Positions 17,142-25,877 of a stretch of DNA of 61,719 nt are shown here, piece after piece. The DNA lies in contig PLBK01000037.1 in the NCBI GenBank assembly GCA_003134505.1, positions 89,534-151,252 of the forward strand, in the 5' to 3' direction. Made by a program: the position numbers and the translations under genes. The first letter of the stretch is position 1, and each line of letters starts with the position of its first letter. This stretch comes from Actinomycetota bacterium. GTDB lineage: Bacteria; Actinomycetota; Thermoleophilia; Gaiellales; Gaiellaceae. The notes under the pieces were generated by a model, which saw nothing but the letters and a program-made list of their open reading frames with translations, had not been told where the DNA came from and did not search any database.

Positions 17142-19130
17142 ATGGCGGCGGCCCTGCTCACGTCGAGCCTGCGCTTGCGCGGCGCGACCGAGTTCGTGCT
17201 CGCGTTCTACCTCGTCGCGTTCTCGCTCGTCGTCGTGCTCGAGCTCCTGCTCTCGCCGGGGCACGACCTGACGCCCGGGTGGCTGCTCGCGGTGCTCACC
17301 GGCGCGGTCGTCGTCTCGGCGGCCGTGTGGGTGCTCGTCGGCCGGCCCCGGTCGCCCTCGTTCCGTCCGGCGGCGTCCGCGATGCGGGATGCCGTGCGCG
17401 ATCCGCTCGTCGCGATCCTCGCCGTCGCCGTGCTCGGCGCCTTCGGGTACGTGGCCGCGCTGATCGTCGGAACGGCGCCGAACGACTACGACGTCCTCTG
17501 GTACCACCTGGCCCGCGCGGCGTTCTGGAAGCAGCAGCACGCGATCGCCTACGTCCCCGGCGCGAACGACGGGCGGCTGAACGGCTTCCCGCCGAACGCC
17601 GAGATCGCCGACTCGTTCACGATGATCCTCGGCAGGACGGAGCGGTTCGCCGGCTTCGTCCAGCTCTCGGCGCTCGTGGCGACGATGGTCGCGATCGCGG
17701 GCATCGCGCGGCGGATCGGGCTGTCGACGCGCCAGGCGCTGTTCGGGGCGCTGCTGTTCGCGACGCTGCCGGTCGTCGTCCTGCAGTCGGCGACGGCGTT
17801 CAACGACCTCGTGTTCGCCGCCTTCCTCGCCTGCTGCGCGTACTTCCTGTTCTCGTGGACACGGCTGTCGCTGGCGCTGGCGGCACTCGCGCTCGGGCTG
17901 GCGATCGGGACGAAGATCACGGCGCTGCTCGCCTTGCCGGTGCTTGCGCTCCTCGGCGCGTTCCTCTATCCGCGGCGGCGCTGGCCCGCGCTCGTGCTCG
18001 TCGGCGTGGCAGGCGTGGCGCTCGGCTCGTACTGGTACCTGTTCAACTTCGCCAAGACCCGCCACTTCAACGGTTCGGTGGCCCAGGCCTCGCAGGCGAC
18101 ACCGGTCGGGCACGGGAACACCTACTCGGTCGCGGGCGTCGTAGCGCACACGATGCGGTTGGCGATCGACGGCGTGGATCCGTCCGGCGCGGTGGGCCGC
18201 GACCGGTTCCTGTACGTGATCGCCGCGGCCGTCGTCCTCGTGGTCGGGCTCCGTGCGCGCCGGCGCGCCGGCGCTCTCGAGGTGCTGCTCGCCGCGGCGA
18301 TCGCAGCCGTGCCGCTCGCCTTCCAGCCCGTTCAGCACGGGCTGCTGCACGCCTACCAGAAGCTCTGGGTCTCGCTCAGCCGGCACACACTCGCCTTTCT
18401 CGGCTTCGACAAGCACCTGACGCGAGCGAGCCCGTTCCAGTCCTGGTACGGGCCACTCGGCCTCCTGCTCGTGCTGGCCGGCTTCGGGCTCGCCTGGATC
18501 GGCCTCCGCCGGGGGACGCTGCCACGCGTCGCGATCCTGCTCGCCCTGGCGCCGGTCGTCTGGCTCGTGCTGCAGGCGATCACGACCTTCTACAGCCTCT
18601 TCGACGGCCGCTACGTGATCTTCGCGGTCGCGCTCGCAGCCGTCCTCTGGGGACTGGTGCTGCCGATCCGCCCCCTCGCCTGGGCCGCCACCGCAATCGC
18701 CGTGACCGCCGTGGCGCTGGCGCTCTTGCACTACGACGAGAAGCCGTCCGGCGTGGGGGTGCTCGGCGGATCGGCCCCGATGTCTGTCTGGGACATGTCC
18801 CGCGCGCAGGTGCTGGCACGATTCCTCCATCCGGGCGAGACAGAGGTCGTCGCGACGCTCGAGCGGGAGGCGAGAAAGGGCGACACGATCGAGCTGGCCA
18901 TCCGCCGCGAAGACGTCAGCTACCCGTACTTCGGCAGCAGGCTCGACCGGCGGGTCGTGTTCGCAGGCGACGAGGCGACGGGCGTCGTAATGCGAGCGCC
19001 GGCCGAGGCGAACTGGCTCGTCGTCGCACCGGGGATGGTTCTCGGACCTCCGGATCCCGTGCGCAACCTCAACCTTCCCTGGAAGCGCGTGGCAGGCGGC
19101 CACGGCTGGATGCTGTACCGCCGCGTCTGA
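17142..19130 (+). CDS. Multi-pass membrane glycosyltransferase (GT-C/GT39-like)
   Basis: About 662 residues and 11-13 membrane helices. The periplasmic loop after the second helix pair contains NDYDVLWYHLARAAFWKQQHAIAYVPG, where a D-x-D/E-like pair plus a YH motif is typical of GT-C enzymes that use polyprenyl-phosphate sugars. The C-terminal 130 residues are soluble. No ATG, GTG or TTG occurs in frame before 17142, although the frame is open upstream and would add a hydrophobic stretch, so the N-terminus is uncertain. The start region is shared with the divergent gene at 17063. The next gene begins on its stop codon. Confidence 0.82.
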   Translation: MAAALLTSSLRLRGATEFVLAFYLVAFSLVVVLELLLSPGHDLTPGWLLAVLTGAVVVSAAVWVLVGRPRSPSFRPAASAMRDAVRDPLVAILAVAVLGAFGYVAALIVGTAPNDYDVLWYHLARAAFWKQQHAIAYVPGANDGRLNGFPPNAEIADSFTMILGRTERFAGFVQLSALVATMVAIAGIARRIGLSTRQALFGALLFATLPVVVLQSATAFNDLVFAAFLACCAYFLFSWTRLSLALAALALGLAIGTKITALLALPVLALLGAFLYPRRRWPALVLVGVAGVALGSYWYLFNFAKTRHFNGSVAQASQATPVGHGNTYSVAGVVAHTMRLAIDGVDPSGAVGRDRFLYVIAAAVVLVVGLRARRRAGALEVLLAAAIAAVPLAFQPVQHGLLHAYQKLWVSLSRHTLAFLGFDKHLTRASPFQSWYGPLGLLLVLAGFGLAWIGLRRGTLPRVAILLALAPVVWLVLQAITTFYSLFDGRYVIFAVALAAVLWGLVLPIRPLAWAATAIAVTAVALALLHYDEKPSGVGVLGGSAPMSVWDMSRAQVLARFLHPGETEVVATLEREARKGDTIELAIRREDVSYPYFGSRLDRRVVFAGDEATGVVMRAPAEANWLVVAPGMVLGPPDPVRNLNLPWKRVAGGHGWMLYRRV

Positions 19131-19888
19131 TGCTCCGGGCGCGAGTCCGCAGGGCGCTGAACGTCCTCCCCTCGCTCGGACTGCGCTACCGCTGCCCGTT
19201 CTGCCATCTGCGCTTCCGCAGGCTCGAGCCGCGCGGCCGTGACCTCCCCGTCTACGCCGAGCTGGGCGTGATCGGCGGCGGCCTGCGCGAGGCGGAGTGC
19301 CCCTGGTGCCGCTCGAACGACCGCGAGCGGCTGCTCTACCTGTTCCTCCGCCGCCATACCGACCTGTTCCGGAGGCCGAGGCGCCTCCTGCACTTCGCGC
19401 CGGAAGCGCGACTCCGCCGGGCGATCGCGCGCAGCGGACAGGCCGAGTACGTGACCACCGACCTGAGCATGCCGGGCGTCGACGTCAACATGGACATCAC
19501 GGCCATCCCCAGGCCGGACGCCGCGTTCGACGCGATCATCTGCTCGCACGTCCTCGAGCACGTCCGGGACGACCGGGCGGCGATGCGGGAGCTCCACCGC
19601 GTGCTCGCGCCGGACGGCTGGGCCGTTCTCCAGGTGCCGATCGCCTCGCTCGCCGATCGCACCGATGAGGAAGGCCCGGACGCGCCGCTGCAGCCGGAGG
19701 AACGCGCCCGCCGCTTCGGCGACCCGAGCCACGTCCGCCTCTACGCGGAAGGCGATTACGTCAGGCGGCTGGAGGAGGCGGGCTTCGCCGTCCGCGCCGC
19801 CGACGCTCTAGACCTTCTCGGCGCGAAGAGCGTCGAGCAATACGGTCTCCATTCCGGCGAGAAGGTCTTCCTCTGCACCCGTGCCTAG
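19130..19888 (+). CDS. SAM-dependent methyltransferase with N-terminal zinc-ribbon-like cysteines
   Basis: 252 residues. RCPFCHLRFRRL near residue 20 and ECPWCRSNDRERLLY near residue 54 provide two CxxC pairs that can form a zinc site. The class I methyltransferase core follows: LLHFAPEARL, YVTTDLSMPGVDVNMDIT, FDAIICSHVLEHVRDDRAAMRELHRVLAPDGWAVLQVP. The ATG shares one base with the previous stop (TGATG), so the pair is coupled. The substrate is inferred to be a sugar or lipid of the locus. Its 3' end overlaps the convergent gene by 81 bp. Confidence 0.9.
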   Translation: MLRARVRRALNVLPSLGLRYRCPFCHLRFRRLEPRGRDLPVYAELGVIGGGLREAECPWCRSNDRERLLYLFLRRHTDLFRRPRRLLHFAPEARLRRAIARSGQAEYVTTDLSMPGVDVNMDITAIPRPDAAFDAIICSHVLEHVRDDRAAMRELHRVLAPDGWAVLQVPIASLADRTDEEGPDAPLQPEERARRFGDPSHVRLYAEGDYVRRLEEAGFAVRAADALDLLGAKSVEQYGLHSGEKVFLCTRA

Positions 19889-20728
19889 GGGGGACTCGTC
19901 TCCGGTGGCAGGCCTGGCCGTCCGATGGGGCGTCACGGTCGCGGCGAAGTCGCGCCCTTCGACGAGCTCGTCCGTCTTCTCGCACAGGAGGACGACCTCG
20001 GTCGATCCGGGCCGGTAGTCGGTGAAGTGGACGACCTTCCGCCAGCCCGTCCAGGCGAGCATCAACCGCACCGCATCGAGGGTCGGAACCGCCTTCGCCT
20101 TCGCCCTGAGCTGCCAGCGCAGCCGGATGGAGGCATCCGAGCGCGGGTCGACCGTGGTCTCGAGCAGCAGTGCGCCGCCGAGCCGGGTCGCCCGGTTCAG
20201 CATCGCGAGCATCTGCAGGTGGTAGACGCTGTGGTAGAGCACGCCCAGGCAGAGGGCGAGATCGAAGCGCTCGAGGCCGAGGAGCTCGGCCGAGCCCGCG
20301 AGATCCTCGTAGACGAAACGGTGGCGACAGCGAAGCTCCCCCTGCCACGTGTCGTGCACCGCTCGCTCGCTGGGCAGGTCGACCAGGACGAGCTCGGCCG
20401 GCTCGAGCGTCCGGTCCAGCCAGCGTGAGTGGAATCCGCGCTTGGGACCGACCTCGAGGACACGAGCTCCATGGAGGCTCCGGACGTCGATCATGTCCTC
20501 GAGCGCCTCGACCGTGACGGTGTGCCCGAGATCCGTCTCGCCACCCATCTCGACGCGCTTGTCCCGGACCGGCCTGTCGTCCTCGCGGTAGTCGGACAGT
20601 GTTCCCAGGCGGCCTCGATAGTCGCGATTCGGCTCGTAGGCTTCGAGCCCGACCCGCGGCGCCGCCGCGACGATCGCCCGCCTCGCCAGCGAGCGAGCCC
20701 TGGCACGGAGCCGGTCGCTGACCTCCAT
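19808..20728 (-). CDS. SAM-dependent methyltransferase
   Basis: 306 residues with a class I methyltransferase core: GARVLEVGPKRGFHSRWLDR (motif I), ELVLVDLPSERAVHD, FDLALCLGVLYHSVYHLQMLAMLNRATRLGGALLLETTVD. The LCLGVLYHS pattern resembles CmoB-like and sugar methyltransferases. The ATG at 20728 lies 14 bp from the sulfotransferase stop, so both are probably on one transcript. The C-terminal 40 residues are low in recognisable sequence and run antisense to the neighbour's 3' end; they may be non-conserved. O-methylation of a glycan is inference. Confidence 0.87.
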   Translation of the reverse strand: MEVSDRLRARARSLARRAIVAAAPRVGLEAYEPNRDYRGRLGTLSDYREDDRPVRDKRVEMGGETDLGHTVTVEALEDMIDVRSLHGARVLEVGPKRGFHSRWLDRTLEPAELVLVDLPSERAVHDTWQGELRCRHRFVYEDLAGSAELLGLERFDLALCLGVLYHSVYHLQMLAMLNRATRLGGALLLETTVDPRSDASIRLRWQLRAKAKAVPTLDAVRLMLAWTGWRKVVHFTDYRPGSTEVVLLCEKTDELVEGRDFAATVTPHRTARPATGDESPLGTGAEEDLLAGMETVLLDALRAEKV

Positions 20729-20742
20729 TGCCGCAGAATATC

Positions 20743-21921
20743 TCAGCAGCAGGGTTTTCTTCCCGAAGTCAGCGAGCGCCGGCGCCGGCCGATCGCGAGC
20801 CGCGCCCTGCGCGACACGACCTCGACCCGCGGACCGAGCCCCCGCGGCCGCGGCAGGTCGTACCCGAAGCGCCCGGCGGCGCGGCGCGAGACGACGGAGA
20901 CGAGCTCCGACGAGCGCGCGTCGAGCTCCTCCCGCCACAGCTCGAGCTGCCGGCCCTCAATCCGCCCCGTGACCTGCCGCGCCGGCCAGGCCGAGTTCGC
21001 CTCGGCCTCGACTCCGCCGACCGTGGGCGTGAGCAGGGAGTCGGCCCAGTCGATGCCGAGGAAGCCGGCCGTACGGCGCATCGTCCGCGCCGGCTCGGTG
21101 ACCAGGTCCTCGTAACGGACGGTGAGGTACCTGCGCTCACCGAGCCGGCGCGCATTGTCGTGCGCCGCCGCGAACGACCGATCCACACTCGACGCGACGC
21201 CGACCAGATCCGTCTCATGGCCCGTGGCCCGGTCGAGCCGGCGAATCGCAGCGACGACGCTCCTCGGATCGCGGAGCAGGTGGACGAACCGCGCCTCGGG
21301 GTACCGACCGAGGATCTGCTCGACCTCGTGCTCCTGACCCGGCGTCTTCTCGACCCAGGCGACCGGCTCGCCCGGATCGCCCCGCGCGGCGTGGAGCGCG
21401 ACGGCGGCGAGCCCCAGCGCATCGCGACCGGGATTGGCCGCCCCGAGCTCGAGCAGGCGCCGGGAGAACAGCTCGTACGGGTCGGCGTCGAGCTCCCACG
21501 GCCGGCCGGCGGCCCAGAAGGGCGGGATGCCGGACGGGGTGATCAGGCGGAGCATCCACCATCGCTGCGCCTCTACCGCGATCCGGTCGGCGCCGAGCCC
21601 CCCGAACCGGGGCAGGAAGGTCAGGAAGTGGTTCGACTCTCCGGGCAGCGCGACGAGCCGAGGGTGGCCGTCGAGCAGGTCGAGCAGCAGCGTCGTCCCC
21701 GTCTTGCGGTGTCCGACGACGAACGCCGGGCTGTCGTAGTAGGCGGGGAACGGCCCGGAGACGACCGGAGGGCCAGGCCCGGCCTCGGCCCGCAGGCGAG
21801 CGGCGACGGCGTCGATCGCGGCGAGCAGCTCGCTCCAGGCCGGCTCGACCCGCTTCGGGTAGTCGCGCGACCGCGCCTCGAGCAGCGCGTCGATCCGCCG
21901 ATACGCGTCCTGCTCGCCCAC
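20743..21921 (-). CDS. Sulfotransferase family protein
   Basis: 392 residues. FVVGHRKTGTTLLLDLLDGHPRL at about residues 71-93 is the PAPS-binding loop, and EARFVHLLRDPRSVVAAIRRLDRATGH is the 3'-phosphate motif. The RYEDLVTEPARTMRRTAGFLGI segment is typical of Sulfotransfer_1/3 families. The start is a GTG at 21921, 57 bp from the divergent secreted protein gene. The last 30 residues are very basic. It likely transfers sulfate from PAPS to a carbohydrate hydroxyl of the same glycan system as the other sulfotransferases; the acceptor is unknown. Confidence 0.88.
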   Translation of the reverse strand: MGEQDAYRRIDALLEARSRDYPKRVEPAWSELLAAIDAVAARLRAEAGPGPPVVSGPFPAYYDSPAFVVGHRKTGTTLLLDLLDGHPRLVALPGESNHFLTFLPRFGGLGADRIAVEAQRWWMLRLITPSGIPPFWAAGRPWELDADPYELFSRRLLELGAANPGRDALGLAAVALHAARGDPGEPVAWVEKTPGQEHEVEQILGRYPEARFVHLLRDPRSVVAAIRRLDRATGHETDLVGVASSVDRSFAAAHDNARRLGERRYLTVRYEDLVTEPARTMRRTAGFLGIDWADSLLTPTVGGVEAEANSAWPARQVTGRIEGRQLELWREELDARSSELVSVVSRRAAGRFGYDLPRPRGLGPRVEVVSRRARLAIGRRRRSLTSGRKPCC

Positions 21922-21978
21922 GGCAGGGACCTTACTGGCGGCCGACGGCGCGGACAGGCGGCCTACAATCGCAGCGTG

Positions 21979-23727
21979 ATGAGCACGGCGCGAACGGGCC
22001 TGAGCCTCGCAGCCGGCCTGCTCGTGGTCTCCGGTCTCGGGCTCGGCCTCGCAACCGATCGACCCGCCTCCGCGTCGGCGCGTTCCCTGCCGAACCCGAT
22101 CCGGCGCGAGAACGCGCTGCCGGGCAGCCCGGGCTGGCGGCTCCCCCGGGCGACGCCCGGAGCGATCGAGGGGTACGCCTCCCAGGTCAGCGTCGTCGCC
22201 GGCAACGAGCTCGATCTCCATGTCTCGACCAACCCGCCGACGCGCTACCGCGTCGAGGTCTACCGGGTCGGCTGGTACGCCGGAGCCGGTGCGCGGCTCG
22301 TCGCCTGCTCGCCGGCGTGCGGCACGGACGAGCCCGGCGCGGCCCAGCCGGTGCCGCCGTTCGACCCGTCGACCGGCTATCTGAACGCCGGCTGGCCCGT
22401 CACCGACCGGCTGGTCGTGGCCCCGTCCTGGACGAGCGGCTACTACCTCGCCGAGCTCGTGCTCACTAGCGGAGACGACGCCGGCCGCGGAAGCTGGGTC
22501 CCGTTCATCGTCCGCGAGCCGCCCGGACTGCGCTCGGACGTGCTCGTGCAGGCCCCCGTCAACACCTGGCAGGCCTACAACGACTGGGGCGGCAGGAGCC
22601 TCTACTTCAACTTCAACGGCGTCGGCGACAACCATGTCTCCTTCGACCGTCCCTACGACGAGAAGACCATGAGGACGGCGGACGGGCAGGCGACCGACAA
22701 CGCCAACCTGCCGCAGGTGTCGGAGTTCCCGCTCGTCCGGTTCCTCGAGCGCGATGGCTACGACGTCTCGTACACGACCGACGTCGACACCGACGCGAGG
22801 CCGGCCGGGCTTCTCGACCATCGCCTGGTGATCGTCGCGGGGCACGACGAGTACTGGACGAAGGGGATCCGCGACGCGTTCGAGCGCGCCCGCGATCTCG
22901 GCACGAACCTGGCCTTCGTTGGCGCGAACATCGGGTTCTGGCAGAGCCGGTACGAGGACGGCCGGCGCACGGTCGTCGAGTACCGCAATCCCGGCCCCGA
23001 CCCGGAGCAGGACCCGGCGCTGAAGACGGTCATGTTCCGAGATCTCGTCCCGCCCCGTCCCGAGTGCGGGCTCCTGGGCGTCGAGGGAATCGTGGAGCCG
23101 GGCAACCAGAGCATCGGGATCAAGGACATGGCCGTGAACCCGGCCGCGCTCGGCGATCCGTGGTTCGCGCGGACGGGGTTCACGCCGACGAGCGTCCTGC
23201 CGGGACTGGTCGGCTACGAGTGGGACCTGGTCGCGCCCGGGTGCCGGACGCCGCCGCTCACCGACTTCTTCCACTCCCCGGGCACCCCGAGCTTCGACGC
23301 GGTTCGCTACACCGCCCCCTCCGGCGCGCGTGTGTTCAGCGCCGGCAGCCTCCGCTTCAGCTGGGGGCTCGACGACACCACGGGCGACGGCAGCCCACCG
23401 CTCCAGCAGTTCATGCGGAACGCGCTCGACGACCTGACCCGTCCGGCGGCACCGTTCTTCCTCCGGGCACGGCGCACGCCCGGAGGCATCCGGATCGCCG
23501 CCGGCTGGCCGCCCGACCCGCGTGGCCGCCAGCTCTATGTCTACGCGCATGCGGGACGGCGATCGTTCCAGCCGGCGAGCCCCGGGGCGAGGCTCGTCTG
23601 CGTGACGAGGGCGCCTAGCTGCCTCGACGGGCGCGCCGGTCACGGGCGGGCGGTTCGCTACGCGGCCGTGCTGCGCGACCGGTGGCGGCCGTCCTTCCCG
23701 GCGCTCTCTCCGGTCGTCACGGGTTGA
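21979..23727 (+). CDS. Exported protein with N,N-dimethylformamidase beta-like domain
   Basis: 582 residues with a signal peptide (hydrophobic stretch 9-27, then A-x-A). The mature part matches exported actinobacterial proteins annotated as N,N-dimethylformamidase beta-subunit-like: IEGYASQVSVVAGNELDLHVSTNPPTRYRVEVYRVGWYAGAGARL, later VNTWQAYNDWGGRSLYFNF, VIVAGHDEYWTKGIRDAFERARDLGTNLAFVGAN, and FSAGSLRFSWGLDD. The central part has a class I glutamine amidotransferase-like fold in relatives. It acts outside the cell. No amidase activity should be assumed; a role with sulfated or amidated polysaccharide is inference. An in-frame GTG lies one codon upstream. Confidence 0.88.
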   Translation: MSTARTGLSLAAGLLVVSGLGLGLATDRPASASARSLPNPIRRENALPGSPGWRLPRATPGAIEGYASQVSVVAGNELDLHVSTNPPTRYRVEVYRVGWYAGAGARLVACSPACGTDEPGAAQPVPPFDPSTGYLNAGWPVTDRLVVAPSWTSGYYLAELVLTSGDDAGRGSWVPFIVREPPGLRSDVLVQAPVNTWQAYNDWGGRSLYFNFNGVGDNHVSFDRPYDEKTMRTADGQATDNANLPQVSEFPLVRFLERDGYDVSYTTDVDTDARPAGLLDHRLVIVAGHDEYWTKGIRDAFERARDLGTNLAFVGANIGFWQSRYEDGRRTVVEYRNPGPDPEQDPALKTVMFRDLVPPRPECGLLGVEGIVEPGNQSIGIKDMAVNPAALGDPWFARTGFTPTSVLPGLVGYEWDLVAPGCRTPPLTDFFHSPGTPSFDAVRYTAPSGARVFSAGSLRFSWGLDDTTGDGSPPLQQFMRNALDDLTRPAAPFFLRARRTPGGIRIAAGWPPDPRGRQLYVYAHAGRRSFQPASPGARLVCVTRAPSCLDGRAGHGRAVRYAAVLRDRWRPSFPALSPVVTG

Positions 23728-23737
23728 GCCCGCGGCG

Positions 23738-24847
23738 TCAGAAGAGCGACGAGAATGGGCGGCCAGGCGCGACGTAGTAGTGCGCGAGCTGCAGTCCCGC
23801 ACCTAACGCGACGAGGGCGATCAGGACGAGCGACGCCCGTCGCGGGAGAGCGGCTGCACCCGCCCCGACGAGGAGGGCGAGCCCGGCGGCGGCCGTCAGC
23901 AGGTAGCGGGAGACGAAGGCCGGCTGGAAGGCGGACAGGGCGAGCGTGACCAGGAACGGGGCGATCGTCCACGCGACGACGAGGATTCCCTTCCAGCGCG
24001 CGAAGCGGCCCATTCCTCCCACCACCAGCGCGCTGATGCCGATCGCCGCCGCCACGAGCGCGAACGGATTCCGGCTCGACCAGTCCCAGGTCTGCACGAC
24101 AACCCGTCTGATCGTCGGCGGCGGAATCCAGGCGAGCTGACCGTTGTCGGCCGTCCCGACCAGCACGACGATCGGCGTCACGGCGGCGACAACGGCCAGC
24201 AAGGCGGCGGAAGCGAGGCGCGGCCGCGGGCGGGGACGCATCGCCAGATACGCGGCGACCTGCGCAAGCAGCACCGAGACCGCGAACAGGCTTACCCAGC
24301 AGGCTGCGACGAGCGCGACCGCCCACAGCGCCACCCAGCGTCCGCCCGGAGCGTCGACCGCGCGCACGAAGGCGTAGCTCGCCAGCACGGTCAGGAAGAG
24401 CGCCAGCGAGTAGCCGCGCGCCCACTGCGAGTACTGCATCACGTATGCAGCCGTGGCCAGCGTCGCCCCGGCCACGAGACCGGCCGTACGGCCGAACAGG
24501 CGGATCCCGACCGCCGTCAGGACAGCCGCCGCGAGCGCCCCGAAGACGACGGACGGGAAGCGTGCGACCCACACGCTCGTCCCGAGCGCGGCCAGCCATG
24601 CCTTCATCAGCAGGTAGTAGACGAGATGTGGCGCCTCGGTCCGTCGCGCCGAGCGCCAGATCCGGCCGACCGAGCGGGTCGCGTTCCTGATCGTGATCCC
24701 CTCGTCGTAGGAGAAGGGTGGGCCGGCGAGCCTGATCAGCCCGAGGCCGAAGGCTGCGGTCCCGACGGCGAACGGCGCGTACGGCCAGAGTCGCTCGAAG
24801 CGAACACCGGCCGGTGCAGGTGACGCCGGCAACGCGTCGTCGGCCAC
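23738..24847 (-). CDS. Membrane glycosyltransferase, GT39/PMT_2-like
   Basis: 369 residues with about ten membrane helices. The first periplasmic loop holds FSYDEGITIRNATRS, the acidic D-E pair typical of PMT/ArnT-type GT-C enzymes, and APHLVYYLLMKAWLAALGTSVWVARFPSVVFG follows as in PMT_2. Such enzymes take sugar from polyprenyl phosphate and transfer it outside the membrane. It is the last gene of the nonulosonate-like operon, 22 bp after the GT4 gene. It could attach the operon's sugar, but a nonulosonate transferred from a lipid carrier would be unusual. Confidence 0.86.
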   Translation of the reverse strand: MADDALPASPAPAGVRFERLWPYAPFAVGTAAFGLGLIRLAGPPFSYDEGITIRNATRSVGRIWRSARRTEAPHLVYYLLMKAWLAALGTSVWVARFPSVVFGALAAAVLTAVGIRLFGRTAGLVAGATLATAAYVMQYSQWARGYSLALFLTVLASYAFVRAVDAPGGRWVALWAVALVAACWVSLFAVSVLLAQVAAYLAMRPRPRPRLASAALLAVVAAVTPIVVLVGTADNGQLAWIPPPTIRRVVVQTWDWSSRNPFALVAAAIGISALVVGGMGRFARWKGILVVAWTIAPFLVTLALSAFQPAFVSRYLLTAAAGLALLVGAGAAALPRRASLVLIALVALGAGLQLAHYYVAPGRPFSSLF

Positions 24848-24869
24848 CGCCTGAGCGTAGCGCCCGGCT

Positions 24870-25877
24870 TCAGGACAGCGCCGACTCGTACGCCGCCAGC
24901 GTGGCCGTTGCGGCGACCTCGCGCGAATAGCGCTCTCGCGCGCGCTCGCGGCCGGCCGCACCGAGGCGTGCCCGCAGGTCCGCATCCCCGAGCAGGCGCT
25001 CGAGCGCGGCGCGGAGAGCCGCCGTGTCGCCAGGCGGGACCAACAGCCCGGTCTCTCCGTCGACGACCGCCTCGGCCAGGCCGCCGACGGCCGTCGCCAC
25101 CACCGGCCGGCCGTGCGCCATGGCCTGCCGCGCGACGACTCCGTAGCCCTCGCGCCGCGACGGACAGACGACGACCGCGGCCCGGTCGAAGTGGACGGGC
25201 AGCTCGGCGGGCGGGACGAAGCCGAGGGCGCCCGGCACGCGATCGCGCAGCGGCCCGTCGCCGATCACGACGAGGGGCAGGCCGCGCGCAGCCTCCATCA
25301 GCTCGAGCACGCCCTTCTCCTCGGACAGCCGGCCGACGAACAGGACGTGCGGCGGCTCTTCGGGCTCGACAGTCACGTCCGGAACGGTCACGCCGACCGG
25401 TACGACCCGCACCTCGCCCGCGCCGAGCCGCCGGGCCGTTTCGGTCAGCGCGTCCGAGACGCAGAGCACCATGCGCGCGGCGCGGACGATCGGCCGGAAC
25501 AGCGCCGGCGCCCGGCGGGCGAGCTCGGCGTCCGTGCCGTGCATCGTCAGCAGGAACGGCTTGCCGGTCGCGCGCGCGGGGAGGCCGGACGGGAGCCAGT
25601 GCGCGTGGACGAGGTCGGCGCGGGTCGCGGCGCGACGTGCGGCCCGGGTGTACTCGGCCAGGAAGGCGGGCACGAGCAACGCCTTCGCCGGCGAGCGACG
25701 GAGGTTGCCGACGACGCCGGCGCCGTAGGCGATCCCGAAGTGCCGGAACGAGGCGGGCGACACGACCTCGACGTCGACCCCGCGAGCCCGCAGGTCATCG
25801 ACCGCGTCGCGAAGGAACGCGCCGGCGACGTCGGCCTCGTCCCGCGGGTACGACGTGGTCAGGACGCAGACTCTCAC
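24870..25877 (-). CDS. Glycosyltransferase family 4
   Basis: 335 residues. VCVLTTSYPRDEADVAGAFL at the N-terminus and DLVHAHWLPSGLPARATGKPFLLTMHGTDAEL are classic for GT4. The donor domain has VLFVGRLSEEKGVLELMEAARG, VIGDGPLRDRV and PSRREGYGVVARQAMAHGRPVVATAVGGLAEAVVDGETGLLVPPGD, with an intact E-x7-Q-type loop. The GTG overlaps the transketolase stop as GTGA. It is the first dedicated transferase after the precursor genes and may use the CMP- or nucleotide-linked sugar made upstream, although GT4 enzymes rarely use CMP donors. Confidence 0.93.
   Translation of the reverse strand: MRVCVLTTSYPRDEADVAGAFLRDAVDDLRARGVDVEVVSPASFRHFGIAYGAGVVGNLRRSPAKALLVPAFLAEYTRAARRAATRADLVHAHWLPSGLPARATGKPFLLTMHGTDAELARRAPALFRPIVRAARMVLCVSDALTETARRLGAGEVRVVPVGVTVPDVTVEPEEPPHVLFVGRLSEEKGVLELMEAARGLPLVVIGDGPLRDRVPGALGFVPPAELPVHFDRAAVVVCPSRREGYGVVARQAMAHGRPVVATAVGGLAEAVVDGETGLLVPPGDTAALRAALERLLGDADLRARLGAAGRERARERYSREVAATATLAAYESALS

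Noticed and set aside
20728-23802. Very long frames on both strands (about 1000 codons)
   Set aside because: Only the parts starting at 21979 (plus) and 21921 (minus) carry family motifs; the rest is antisense shadow.
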